This document shows, one piece after another, positions 27,979-36,373 of a DNA stretch of 63,401 bases. The stretch is from Nocardia asiatica NBRC 100129 (GTDB lineage: Bacteria; Actinomycetota; Actinomycetes; Mycobacteriales; Mycobacteriaceae), in contig NZ_BAFS01000124.1 of NCBI RefSeq assembly GCF_000308415.1, forward strand, positions 1 to 63,401, read 5' to 3'. The notes under the pieces are model-generated. The model was not told the origin of the DNA. It worked only from the letters and a program-made list of their open reading frames with translations, and made no database searches. The position numbers and the translations under genes were made by a program. Each line of letters opens with the position of its first letter. The stretch's first letter is position 1.

Positions 27979-29649
27979 TCAGCTCTTGTGCAGGGTTCCT
28001 GCGATATCGCCTAAAACGCCGGAGAGGCGGTAGGACACCGAGCCATCCGACTGCAAGGTGACGGTCGACGTAGAGCCATTGTCGAAGCAGGTGGGGGAGC
28101 CGCCGGAGAGTCGCGCGACAAAGGACAGTTCGGTTTCGGTGGCGCCCGTGAGCGTCTCCGCCCGCTCACAGCGCTCACCACGCCGCTTGCCGGTGTTCGA
28201 GGACTGCGCGACTTCTTCGCCGACTGTGCCGTCCCGGATGGTCAGCACGATGTCGAACGACGCGAGGATATCGCTGGCGACGCCTTTCCACTCGCCGACG
28301 AAAGCCTCCGGCACACTCGTGGCGGAAGGATTGTCGCTGGTCGTACTTACGTCGTCGGCCTGCGTGGCGACAGCCGTCGAAGGGTCGCCGTTGCTCTGGG
28401 TGGTCGGGGCCACCGCGTCGTTCGAATTGTCGTTTCGCAACTGCGCGCCGACCACGAAGGCCGCTACGGCGACTGCGACGCAGACGACGAGGGCGCCTGC
28501 GATGAGCAGGGCGCGACCGGGGCGGCGCGGTGATGATGCAGCGGCGGGGACCGCACCGAACGCGGGCGCACTATGGTGCGCGGATGGGTAGGTCTGATGC
28601 CCGATGAACTGGGGAGACGCCTGCGGCGAGCCCGGATGCCGCATCTGCGTGGGCGCCGATCGGCCGGGGTCTCCGTGCAGGTTCGCGGGTGCGGCGGGGC
28701 GGACCATCGTGTCGGCGGTGCGCGCCGGATCAGGGCGCGGGGGGCCATCCAGACGGTGGAACGGGCCGGAGTCCAAGTTCAGCAGCTCGACCGCGCGGCG
28801 AGTGACCTCCTCGACCACCGGCGCGGGCAACCACCCGCCGCGATCGGGGATGCCGAGTGCGGTGAGCTGGGTGAGCAGCTGGTCCGGGGTGGGGCGGGCC
28901 GCGGCGTCCTTGGCCAGGCAGGCCGCCACCAGCGGGCGCAGTCGTTGCGGCACATCGTCGAGCCGCGGCTCCTCGTACACCACCCGCCACAGCATCTGCA
29001 CCGCGTCGCCGACGCCGAACGGTCCGTGGCCGGTCGCGGCGAACACGAGCACGCCGCCCAGGGCGAAGACGTCCACGGGCGGGCCGGCCGGATCGCCGGT
29101 CACCTGCTCCGGGCACATGAATCCCGGTGAGCCGATGACCTTTCCGGTGGTGGTGAGCTTGCTGTCGTCGACAGCGCGGGCGATGCCGAAATCGATCACC
29201 TTGGGACCGTCGAGGGCCAGCAGGACATTGGACGGCTTGAGGTCGCGATGCACCACCCCCGCTCCATGGACCGCCGCCAATGCGTCGATCAGGCCGTGCG
29301 CGAGCACGAGCAGCGCGTTCTCCGTGAACGGCCCGTACCGGTCGACGGCGTCGGCGAGAGAGAAACCGGCCACGTAACCGGTGGCCAGCCACGGCGGATC
29401 GGCGTCCACGTCGGCGTCGAGCACCGGTGCGGTGAATTGTCCGCCGACTCGGCGCGCAGCGGCCACCTCGCGCCGGAAGCGCTGGCGGAACTCGGCGTCG
29501 ATCATGTCCGGACGGATGACCTTGACCGCGACGGTGCGCCCGCCCGCGTTCCGTCCGAGATAGACCCGGCCCATGCCGCCCGCGCCGAGCACGCCGAGCA
29601 GCCGGTAGTCACCGATCCGCGCCGGATCGTTCGTGCCGAGCGGTTGCAT
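27979..29649 (-). CDS. PknB-like Ser/Thr protein kinase with extracellular domain
   Basis: 556 residues. Kinase domain about 12-270: glycine loop GAGGMGRV (22-29), ATP lysine K43, catalytic HRDLKPSN (134-141), DFG (153-155) and an activation segment with TTTGKVIGSPGFMCPEQ. A Pro/Ala-rich juxtamembrane linker follows (about 280-375), then one membrane helix (about 383-407), a Ser/Thr/Asp-rich stalk, and an extracellular beta-rich domain of about 105 residues (VGEWKGVASD to the end) with two cysteines. This is not a PASTA domain. The kinase probably senses a cell-surface signal and phosphorylates itself and cytoplasmic targets. Substrates unknown. Confidence 0.93.
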   Translation of the reverse strand: MQPLGTNDPARIGDYRLLGVLGAGGMGRVYLGRNAGGRTVAVKVIRPDMIDAEFRQRFRREVAAARRVGGQFTAPVLDADVDADPPWLATGYVAGFSLADAVDRYGPFTENALLVLAHGLIDALAAVHGAGVVHRDLKPSNVLLALDGPKVIDFGIARAVDDSKLTTTGKVIGSPGFMCPEQVTGDPAGPPVDVFALGGVLVFAATGHGPFGVGDAVQMLWRVVYEEPRLDDVPQRLRPLVAACLAKDAAARPTPDQLLTQLTALGIPDRGGWLPAPVVEEVTRRAVELLNLDSGPFHRLDGPPRPDPARTADTMVRPAAPANLHGDPGRSAPTQMRHPGSPQASPQFIGHQTYPSAHHSAPAFGAVPAAASSPRRPGRALLIAGALVVCVAVAVAAFVVGAQLRNDNSNDAVAPTTQSNGDPSTAVATQADDVSTTSDNPSATSVPEAFVGEWKGVASDILASFDIVLTIRDGTVGEEVAQSSNTGKRRGERCERAETLTGATETELSFVARLSGGSPTCFDNGSTSTVTLQSDGSVSYRLSGVLGDIAGTLHKS

Positions 29650-29733
29650 CGCGCAGCTGGCTCCCTTCGAATGCGTCGAACCTCCGAGCGGCTACTCATC
29701 GCGGGCGCCCGTGTCCGGGCAGCCTATTGCCCG

Positions 29734-30624
29734 CTACCGCGCCATGCTCGGCGCGGGTGCCGGCTGCTCTCGCCGCGCCCGTCTGGCCAGCAGATACGCC
29801 GCGGCTGCCGCGGGAATGTTCATCAATACGCCGTACACCGCGCCGGGAACGGCCATGGTCTCGTTGTGCAGCACCGACGCGGCCACGGCGATCGCCAGCG
29901 CCGCGTTGTGCACGCCGATCTCCATGGCCGAGGCGATCGCCTGACCGGTCTCCACCCGCAAGAGCCTGGGCAGGAAGTAGCCGGTGGCCAGACTGAGCAC
30001 GGCGAACGACAGGCAGATCGAGGCCAGCTTCCCGATGTGCTCGGTCAGCGTGTCCAGATTGGCGCCCACCCCGGCCGCGATCACCAGCGCCAATACCACG
30101 ACGGAAAGGATCTTCACCGCGCCGCGCATCCGGCGCGACCACTCCGGGAACCGCGAGTGCACCACCATGCCGAGCGCGACCGGCACGAGCACGATGGCGA
30201 ACACCTGCGCGAACTTCTCCGGCCGCAGGCCGACCGAGGCTTCGTCCTCCAGGAACAAGGCGTAGGACAGCGCCACCACCACCGGCATCGTGAACACCGC
30301 GAGCACCGAATTGATCGCGGTGAGCGTGATGTTCAGCGCCACATTGCCTCCGGCGATGTGACTGAACAGGTTCGCCGACGCTCCGCCCGGCGACGCCGCG
30401 AGCAGCAGCATGCCCGCGGCCAGCGCGCCTTCGAGTCCGAACAGGTAGACCAAGCCCAGGCACAGCGCGGGGAGCAGGAGCATCTGGCATGCCAGCGCGA
30501 TCACCGCAGCTTTCGGATAGCGCAGCACCCGGGCGAAATCCGCGGGGGTCAAGGTCAGCCCGAGCCCGAACATCACCAAGGCCAGTGCCAGCGGCAGCAG
30601 CACCGCGAAAACCGTTGCGCCCAT
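29734..30624 (-). CDS. Bile acid:sodium symporter (BASS) family transporter
   Basis: 296 residues, nine or ten hydrophobic segments, fitting the BASS/SBF fold. Recognisable blocks are LMFGLGLTLTPADFARVLRYPKA at the N-terminus, AASPGGASANLFSHIAGGNVALNITLTAINS in the middle, and EIGVHNAALAIAVAAS later, which correspond to the sodium and substrate sites. Members move organic anions with sodium, for example taurocholate, pyruvate or pantoate; the substrate here is unknown. ATG 30624 is preceded by GGAGAGGAG. The following minus-strand gene is the kinase, 84 bases away. Confidence 0.9.
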   Translation of the reverse strand: MGATVFAVLLPLALALVMFGLGLTLTPADFARVLRYPKAAVIALACQMLLLPALCLGLVYLFGLEGALAAGMLLLAASPGGASANLFSHIAGGNVALNITLTAINSVLAVFTMPVVVALSYALFLEDEASVGLRPEKFAQVFAIVLVPVALGMVVHSRFPEWSRRMRGAVKILSVVVLALVIAAGVGANLDTLTEHIGKLASICLSFAVLSLATGYFLPRLLRVETGQAIASAMEIGVHNAALAIAVAASVLHNETMAVPGAVYGVLMNIPAAAAAYLLARRARREQPAPAPSMAR

Positions 30625-30709
30625 GGGGTCTCCTCTCCGCCGAGCGGCCGGACCGGCCGATCCCGGGGGACCGACGTTATCGACTCGCGGCGCGGGTGGC
30701 CAGTCCGGC

Positions 30710-31762
30710 TCAGACGGTGACGGTCACACCCCTGGCCGCCGACTCCCGTGCCTTCGTCAGCAGGCGCAGGGTGGTGACGGCGTCGCGCGGGTCGACGGGA
30801 ACGGGCGCCCCGTCGAGTAGCGCGGCGGCCATAGCGGAGTAGAACGCGGGGTAGGCTCCGGGCGCGGTGGGCACGGGGGCGAAGTCGGGTTCCGCGCCCA
30901 GCACGCCCCAGCGCTCGGCATCAACTTTGCCCCAGGGGGTTCCGTCGTCCGGGCGGCGACCGCACCGCAACGCCGCCTCCTGCGGGTCCAGGCCATAGGT
31001 GACATACGCGGCGCGGGATCCCAGTACCCGGAAACGTGGTCCGAGCTGGGGGGCGACGGCGCTCATCCAGAGATGGGAGCGCACACCGCCGGAATGGGTG
31101 AGCGCGACGAACGCGTCGTCGTCGGTGGTGATGTTCTCCCGTCGCCGGTCCAGCTCGCAATACACCGAAGCCACCGGGCCGAACAAACTCACGGCTTGGT
31201 CCACCAGGTGACTGCCGAGATCGAGCAGGATGCCCGCGCCTTCCTCGTCCGTGCCGACTTCCCGCCAGCCGCCTTTCGGCACCGGGCGCCAGCGCTCGAA
31301 GCGGGACTCGAAACGCCGCACGCGGCCCAGCTTTCCGGTCTCGACCAGATCGCGCAAGGTCCGGAAGTCGCCGTCCCAGCGCCGGTTCTGGAAGACCGAC
31401 AGCGCCAGGCCGGAGCGCTGCGCGCGGGCCAGGAGGTCCTCGGCGTCGTCCACCGAGACCGCGAACGGCTTGTCGACCACCACGGGCAGACCGGCCGCGA
31501 GCGCCTGCCTGGCCAGCGGCGCGTGCGTGTGGTTCGGTGTCGCGATCACGGCCAGGTCTATTCCGGCCGGTGCGGCGAACAGCTCCTCGGCATGCGATAC
31601 CACACGCACGCCCGGATGCTCGGCGCGAGCACGCTCGGCGCGTTCCCGCGAGGAGGTCACCACGGCCGCCACCCGCATCCGAGGCTGCGCGGCGATCAGC
31701 GGAGCGTGGAAGACCGATCCGGCCAAGCCGTAGCCGAGCACGGCGACTTCGAGGATGCTCAT
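30710..31762 (-). CDS. Gfo/Idh/MocA-family NAD(P)-dependent oxidoreductase
   Basis: 350 residues. N-terminal Rossmann domain with VLGYGLAGSVFHAPLI, and the family motif DKPFAVSVDDAEDL supplying the catalytic lysine (EKP-type) in the DKPF; the C-terminal alpha/beta domain contains GGWREVGTDEEGAGILLDLGSHLVDQ with the conserved Asp and His. Members oxidise or reduce sugars, inositols or related polyols. The sequence resembles the YdgJ/MviM branch, whose substrates are mostly unknown. ATG 31762 fits the family. Stands as a single gene on the minus strand, upstream of the BASS transporter by 85 bases. Confidence 0.9.
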   Translation of the reverse strand: MSILEVAVLGYGLAGSVFHAPLIAAQPRMRVAAVVTSSRERAERARAEHPGVRVVSHAEELFAAPAGIDLAVIATPNHTHAPLARQALAAGLPVVVDKPFAVSVDDAEDLLARAQRSGLALSVFQNRRWDGDFRTLRDLVETGKLGRVRRFESRFERWRPVPKGGWREVGTDEEGAGILLDLGSHLVDQAVSLFGPVASVYCELDRRRENITTDDDAFVALTHSGGVRSHLWMSAVAPQLGPRFRVLGSRAAYVTYGLDPQEAALRCGRRPDDGTPWGKVDAERWGVLGAEPDFAPVPTAPGAYPAFYSAMAAALLDGAPVPVDPRDAVTTLRLLTKARESAARGVTVTV

Positions 31763-32188
31763 GCCCCGACGCTACCGCCGCCGGGCACGACAGCCGGGAT
31801 CGCCGGGTCCGCACTGGTGGGCCGTCAGCGCGGCACGAGTTCCGCAACCTGTCGCATCCGGACCGAAGTGCGCCGACGGCACGAGAACTTCGCCGCGAAT
31901 CGTCGACCGGCGGGGAGGCGTACTCGGGGCAGGTGGACAGTGCGCAATTCGCCGAGCGAAGGGCGGGGCCGGGGCCGCCTCGGTCGGCTGTCGAGGCGAA
32001 CGTCAGAGGGAAACGACCCGACTCGGTGGCTCGGGAGTGTGCGCGACTACCTGCCCGTCACGATCCGAGCGTGGGCCGCACGGCCGCGCGGCGGCGAAGT
32101 CGCCACTGCTGTTTGCCCAGCGCTGTGGCAGTGGGGTCGCACTGCTGTTGCTCAGCGCTGTGTGGCGGTGGGTTCCCCCGTTGTCCCC
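31763..32188. other. Intergenic region with a tandem repeat
   Basis: 426 bases between the response-regulator end and the Gfo/Idh/MocA start, both on the minus strand. No gene with family resemblance was found in either strand. It holds the imperfect tandem repeat at 32104-32172 and presumably the promoter of the oxidoreductase near 31765-31850. Confidence 0.6.
32104..32172. repeat. Imperfect 36-bp tandem repeat, two copies
   Basis: Copies at 32104-32139 and 32140-32172 both begin CACTGCTGTT, both hold the 8-bp palindrome CAGCGCTG (32118-32125 and 32153-32160) and both end in a GTGGG run. About 27 of 33 aligned bases agree by eye. The first copy can also pair CCACTGC with GCAGTGG. Confidence 0.7.
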
Positions 32189-32860
32189 TCAGCGCCGCGG
32201 TGCGGCCGAGTACTCCTGTTCGGGGCGTCCGGTACTGCCGTAGCGCAGGCCCATGCGGGCCGCCCCGTCGGCCACGAGCGCGGCCAGATAGCGTTGCGCG
32301 GTGGCGCGGGAGACGCCGATGGCGCTCGCCACCTCACCGGCGGACAGTGCGACTCCGGCGTCGAGAATCGCTTGCAGGACCAGGTCTTTGGTCGGGGAGG
32401 ACACCGTCGGCGCCGGACTCGCGGTGGCGGCGGGACGCAACGCGTGCAGCGCGGCGGACACCCGGGCGTTGTCCACCTGCGGCGCCGCGAGAATGCGCCG
32501 GTAGCGGGCGTAGGCGGCCAGCCGGGCGGCCAGTTCGGTGTGCGGGAACGGCTTGACGAGGTAGGCCACCGCGCCCGCCGCGACGGCGGCCCGCACGGCG
32601 TCGCTGTCGGTCGAGGCGGTGAGCATCATCGCGTCGCAGCGGATCTCCCGCACGAAATCGATCCCGGAGCCGTCCGGCAAGTAGACGTCCACCAGCGCCA
32701 GGTCGATCGGTTCCGCCGCGACGAGTTCCCGCGCGGCCGCGAGGGTGTTCGCGGTGCCCGCCACCGTGAAACCCGGGATTGACGCCACGATCCCGGCGTG
32801 CAGGTTCGCCACTCGGAAGTCGTCGTCGACCACCAGCACGGTCAGGGACGGCGCGGCCAT
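32189..32860 (-). CDS. CitB/DctR-type response regulator
   Basis: 223 residues. Receiver domain with acidic pocket VVDDD (11-14), phosphoacceptor D58 in ALVDVYLPDG, a Thr in MLTAST and the lysine in YLVKPF. The C-terminal part carries an HTH (ASAIGVSRATAQRYLAALV) of the type seen in CitB/DcuR regulators, which pair with CitA/DcuS kinases. Its ATG at 32860 overlaps the kinase gene end by 19 bases, so the pair is coupled. It probably controls the divergent ABC importer at 34688, given the inverted repeats in the intergenic space; that is inference. Confidence 0.9.
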   Translation of the reverse strand: MAAPSLTVLVVDDDFRVANLHAGIVASIPGFTVAGTANTLAAARELVAAEPIDLALVDVYLPDGSGIDFVREIRCDAMMLTASTDSDAVRAAVAAGAVAYLVKPFPHTELAARLAAYARYRRILAAPQVDNARVSAALHALRPAATASPAPTVSSPTKDLVLQAILDAGVALSAGEVASAIGVSRATAQRYLAALVADGAARMGLRYGSTGRPEQEYSAAPRR

Positions 32861-34530
32861 GACTCCTCGCTTTCCACGAGCACGCCGGGGAGGCGGGCGA
32901 TGAATTCCGCGCCGGTGAGCGGCGGCTCGCCACCGCCGGGGCTGGACAGGCGCACGTCGCCGCCGTGGGCGCGGGCGATCTGGCGGATGAGGGCGAGGCC
33001 CACCCCGCGCCCACCGGGGACACCGCGGTCGTCACGGGTGGAGATCCCCTCGGTGAACAACGTGTCCACGAGGTCGGGGGCGACCCCGTCGCCGCTGTCG
33101 GCGACGGCGATGTGCAAAGTCGACTCCTCCTGCACCAGTTCGACTTCCACTTGCCGCACCGGCCGGTCCTCGGCGCGGACGGCCTCCATGGCGTTGTCCA
33201 GCAGGTTGCCGAGCACGGTCGTCACGTCCACCGGGTCGGTCAGTTCGCTCTCGACCCAGGTGTTGGGCCCGAGTACGAGCTCGACGCCGTTCTCCCTGGC
33301 GTGCGCGGCCTTGGCGGCGAGAAATGCCTGCAGATACGCGTCGTGGATGGCATCGATGCCCGGTGTCGCCGGACCGAGCGGACCGGCTCCGATCAGCTCG
33401 TCGACCGAGCGCGCCGCCTCCTCCACCCGCCCGCTGTGCAGCAGGCCGCTGATCAGGTGCATCTTGTTGGAGAACTCGTGGCGTTGGGCACGCAGCACGG
33501 TGCTCATCGACTGCACCGCGTCCAGCTGCCGGGTCAGCGATTCCACGTCGGTGCGATCGCGCACCGTGAGCACCGCGCCGAGATCGCGCCCGTCGCGGCT
33601 GACTCGGCGCGCCGACACGATGACGATGTTCGCGCCGACCGTCGCCGAGACGGGTTGCCCGTCGAGTTCGCGGAACACCTCCAGCACCCGCGGCGTCAGC
33701 CCCACTTCGTCCACCGGGCGTCCGATGTCCGGCGCGACGCCGAGCAGCCTGCGCGCTTCGTCGCTGACGAAGGTGGTGCGCCAGGACGCGTCGACCGCGA
33801 GCACGCCGCCGCCGATGCCGTGCAGCACCGCGGCCTGGCTGCGGACCAGTTCGGCCAGCTCGCCCGGCTCCAGCCCGAGCGTAAGCCCGCGCCACCGGCG
33901 GGCCAGCAGGGCCGATCCGGCGACGCCGATCAGCAGCGCCACCGCGACCAGCCCGCCCGCGGTGCGCAGATCGGCGAGCAGCTGGTCGTGCACCGCGTCG
34001 GTGGCGATGCCGACGCTGACCGCGCCGACCACCCGGTCGGAATCGGGGGCCAGAACCGGTACCTTCGCGCGCACCGAGTCGCCGAGGGTGCCGCGTTCCT
34101 CGGTGATCGACTCGCGGCCCGCCAGCGCCTCGGAGGGGTCGGTGCTCACATGCTCGGCGAGCCGGGCCGCGTCCGGATGCGCGAGGCGGACGCCGGCGTC
34201 ATCGGTGATCACGACGAACAGCGCGTCGTTGCGCCGCGTCGCGTCCACCGCGAGCCGCTCGAGCGGGCCCGCGGCCAGGTCCTCGCGCACGCCGGGATCG
34301 TCGGCGACCACGCCGGGCGCGTATCCGGCCACCTCGGCGCGCACCACCGGATCGGCGGCGACGGTGCGCGCGACCGCGAGCGCGCGCTGGCCGTAGGCCG
34401 CGCGCAGCCGCTGGTCACTGAGGTATCCGAACACCGCGAACGCGACGCCGAGCGTCAGCGCGACGACCAGGATCTGCGACAGCAGAACCTGGGTCCGCAA
34501 TCGCACGGGCCGCGCGCCCTCAGTGGCCAT
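32842..34530 (-). CDS. CitA/DcuS-type sensor histidine kinase
   Basis: 562 residues. Membrane helix about 14-36, an extracytoplasmic PAS-type (PDC/sCache-like) sensor of about 130 residues, second helix about 178-200, a cytoplasmic PAS domain (about 215-310), then the kinase. The H box is the unusual LRAQRHEFSNKMH of the DcuS/CitA class, and NLLDNAMEAV and GRGVGLALIRQIA are the N and G boxes. Such kinases sense C4-dicarboxylates or citrate outside the membrane. Start placed at ATG 34530. Transcribed with the response regulator and divergent from the ABC operon. Confidence 0.9.
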   Translation of the reverse strand: MATEGARPVRLRTQVLLSQILVVALTLGVAFAVFGYLSDQRLRAAYGQRALAVARTVAADPVVRAEVAGYAPGVVADDPGVREDLAAGPLERLAVDATRRNDALFVVITDDAGVRLAHPDAARLAEHVSTDPSEALAGRESITEERGTLGDSVRAKVPVLAPDSDRVVGAVSVGIATDAVHDQLLADLRTAGGLVAVALLIGVAGSALLARRWRGLTLGLEPGELAELVRSQAAVLHGIGGGVLAVDASWRTTFVSDEARRLLGVAPDIGRPVDEVGLTPRVLEVFRELDGQPVSATVGANIVIVSARRVSRDGRDLGAVLTVRDRTDVESLTRQLDAVQSMSTVLRAQRHEFSNKMHLISGLLHSGRVEEAARSVDELIGAGPLGPATPGIDAIHDAYLQAFLAAKAAHARENGVELVLGPNTWVESELTDPVDVTTVLGNLLDNAMEAVRAEDRPVRQVEVELVQEESTLHIAVADSGDGVAPDLVDTLFTEGISTRDDRGVPGGRGVGLALIRQIARAHGGDVRLSSPGGGEPPLTGAEFIARLPGVLVESEESWPRRP

Positions 34531-34612
34531 GGGCGCAGCATAGGCGCAGATCACCGCGCTCGGGGAAGGTGAGCAGAATGCGCAGAACCTGCGAATCCCG
34601 CGTTTCTGGCGG

Positions 34613-34650
34613 TTGTGCGCACAAGCTCCGACGTGTGACCGGGGACACGT
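34613..34650. promoter_or_regulatory. Candidate regulator sites between two-component genes and ABC operon
   Basis: Two symmetric elements lie in the 157-bp divergent gap: the perfect 12-bp palindrome TTGTGCGCACAA (34613-34624), and the inverted repeat ACGTGT-N8-ACACGT (34631-34636 and 34645-34650). Either could bind the CitB-type regulator. The role is inferred only from symmetry and position. Confidence 0.35.
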
Positions 34651-34687
34651 ACGTTCGCCGTACCCGATCTCGCAGGAGTAGGAAGCA

Positions 34688-35494
34688 ATGACGCAATCAC
34701 TCATCGAGCTGCGGAGCGCGACCAAGCGCTTCCCCGGCACCGGCGGCGGCATCCACACCGCCGTGCGCAATCTGAACCTCACGGTGGGCTCCGGCGAATT
34801 CGTCGCCGTCGTCGGCCCGACCGGATGCGGCAAGTCCACCACGTTGTCGCTGGTCTCCGGGCTGGAACCGGCATCGGCGGGCCGGACGCTGGTGCGCGGC
34901 AAAGACGTCGAAGGCATTCCGGACGGCATCGGCTACATGTTCCAGCAGGACGCGGTGCTGCCGTGGAAGAGCGTGCTGGACAACGTCGCGCTCGGCCCGC
35001 GCCTGCGCGGCGCGTCGAAAGCGGAGGCGCGCGCGAAGGCGTCGGGATGGGTGCGCACGGTGGGTCTGGCCGGCTTCGAGAGCTACTACCCCCACCAGCT
35101 GTCCGGCGGCATGCGCAAGCGCGTGGCGCTGGCGCAGACGCTGGTCAACGAGCCGGAGATCCTGCTGATGGACGAGCCGTTCAGCGCGCTGGACGTGCAG
35201 ACCCGTCAGCTCATGCAGGACGAGCTGCTGCGGGTCTGGGCGGGTACCAACGCGGCGGTCGTCTTCGTCACCCACGACCTGGAGGAGGCGATCGTGCTCG
35301 CCGACCGGGTGGTCGTCATGACCGCGAGCCCGGCCACCGTGTGCGGGGACTTCACGGTCGGCTTGGCCCGGCCGCGCAGCGTCGAGGAGGTGCGGCTGAC
35401 CACCGAGTTCCGCGACATCTACCAGGAGATCTGGGAAACGCTGCGCGACCAGGTCGAGGCGGCCCGAGCGAAGGGAGCCTCCCGTGTCGCATGA
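34688..35494 (+). CDS. ABC transporter ATPase, nitrate/sulfonate/taurine (SsuB/TauB) type
   Basis: 268 residues. Walker A GPTGCGKST, Q-loop in GYMFQQDAVLPWK, signature LSGGMRKRVALAQ, Walker B ILLMDEPFSALD and the switch His in VFVTHDLEEA. The QQDAVLPWKSV pattern is typical of ATPases of the SsuB/TauB/NrtD branch. ATG 34688 is preceded by AGGAGTAGGA. It overlaps the permease gene by 11 bases. Provides energy for the importer encoded by this three-gene operon. Confidence 0.93.
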   Translation: MTQSLIELRSATKRFPGTGGGIHTAVRNLNLTVGSGEFVAVVGPTGCGKSTTLSLVSGLEPASAGRTLVRGKDVEGIPDGIGYMFQQDAVLPWKSVLDNVALGPRLRGASKAEARAKASGWVRTVGLAGFESYYPHQLSGGMRKRVALAQTLVNEPEILLMDEPFSALDVQTRQLMQDELLRVWAGTNAAVVFVTHDLEEAIVLADRVVVMTASPATVCGDFTVGLARPRSVEEVRLTTEFRDIYQEIWETLRDQVEAARAKGASRVA

Positions 35495-36371
35495 CGTGCT
35501 GGCGCCGGGCGCCGTCGCCACGCCCGTAGTGGAGAACGAGACCGAAGAGCAGATCCTGGCCAGGGTCCGGACTGCCGCGCGCCGCGCCCGGATGCGTACC
35601 TGGGGGCTGCGCGCCGCGCTGGTAGCGCTATGGCTGGGCGCCTGGGAACTCACGGCCACGGTGTGGATCGACCCCTTCTTCTACTCCAAGCCGTCGCTGA
35701 TCTGGGCGCGGTTGGTCGAATGGTTCACCGAGGGAACCCAGTTCGGCTCGATCTGGCTGCAGATCTACACCACGGTGCAGGAGGCCGTGCTCGGCTTCGT
35801 GATCGGCACGGTGGCCGGCGTCGTGCTGGGCGTGCTGCTCGGTCGCAGCCGGTACTGGGCCGAAGTGCTCGCGCCGTTCATCAAGGCGCTCAACGCCGTG
35901 CCGCGCATCGTGCTGGCCTCGCTGTTCATCATCTGGTTCGGTCTCGGTCTGAGCTCGAAGGTCGCCACGGTGGTGGTGCTGGTGTTCTTCGCGGTGTTCT
36001 TCAACGCCTTCACCGGTGCGCGCGAGGTCGACGGCAATGTGATGAACAACGCCCGCATTCTCGGGGCGAGCCGCAGGCAAGTGCTGGTGTCGATCGTCCT
36101 GCCGAGCGCGACCACCTGGATCCTGTCCAGTCTGCACACCGCCTTCGGCTTCGCGCTCATCGGCGCGGTCGTGGGCGAATACGCGGGCGCCAGCAAGGGT
36201 TTGGGCCTGTTGATCAGCAACGCGCAGGGCACCTTCGATTCGGCGGGCATCTACGCGGGCATGATCGTCATCACCGTGATCGCGTTGATCGCCGAGTGGG
36301 GGATCGGCATGGCGGAGAACCGCTTGCTCAAATGGCGGCCTTCGCAGGCGACATCGAACCACGGGATCTGA
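35484..36371 (+). CDS. ABC transporter permease, nitrate/sulfonate/taurine (SsuC/TauC) type
   Basis: 295 residues with a basic cytoplasmic N-terminus and about six membrane segments. The ATPase-contact loop is REVDGNVMNNARILGASRRQ, close to the SsuC pattern. The GTG start at 35484 overlaps the ATPase gene, which indicates translational coupling. Forms the channel as a homodimer in this class. The binding-protein gene starts two bases after its stop. Substrate not determinable; the two-component system next door of the CitA type raises the possibility of a carboxylate-like compound rather than a sulfonate. Confidence 0.92.
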   Translation: MSHDVLAPGAVATPVVENETEEQILARVRTAARRARMRTWGLRAALVALWLGAWELTATVWIDPFFYSKPSLIWARLVEWFTEGTQFGSIWLQIYTTVQEAVLGFVIGTVAGVVLGVLLGRSRYWAEVLAPFIKALNAVPRIVLASLFIIWFGLGLSSKVATVVVLVFFAVFFNAFTGAREVDGNVMNNARILGASRRQVLVSIVLPSATTWILSSLHTAFGFALIGAVVGEYAGASKGLGLLISNAQGTFDSAGIYAGMIVITVIALIAEWGIGMAENRLLKWRPSQATSNHGI

Positions 36372-36373
36372 TC

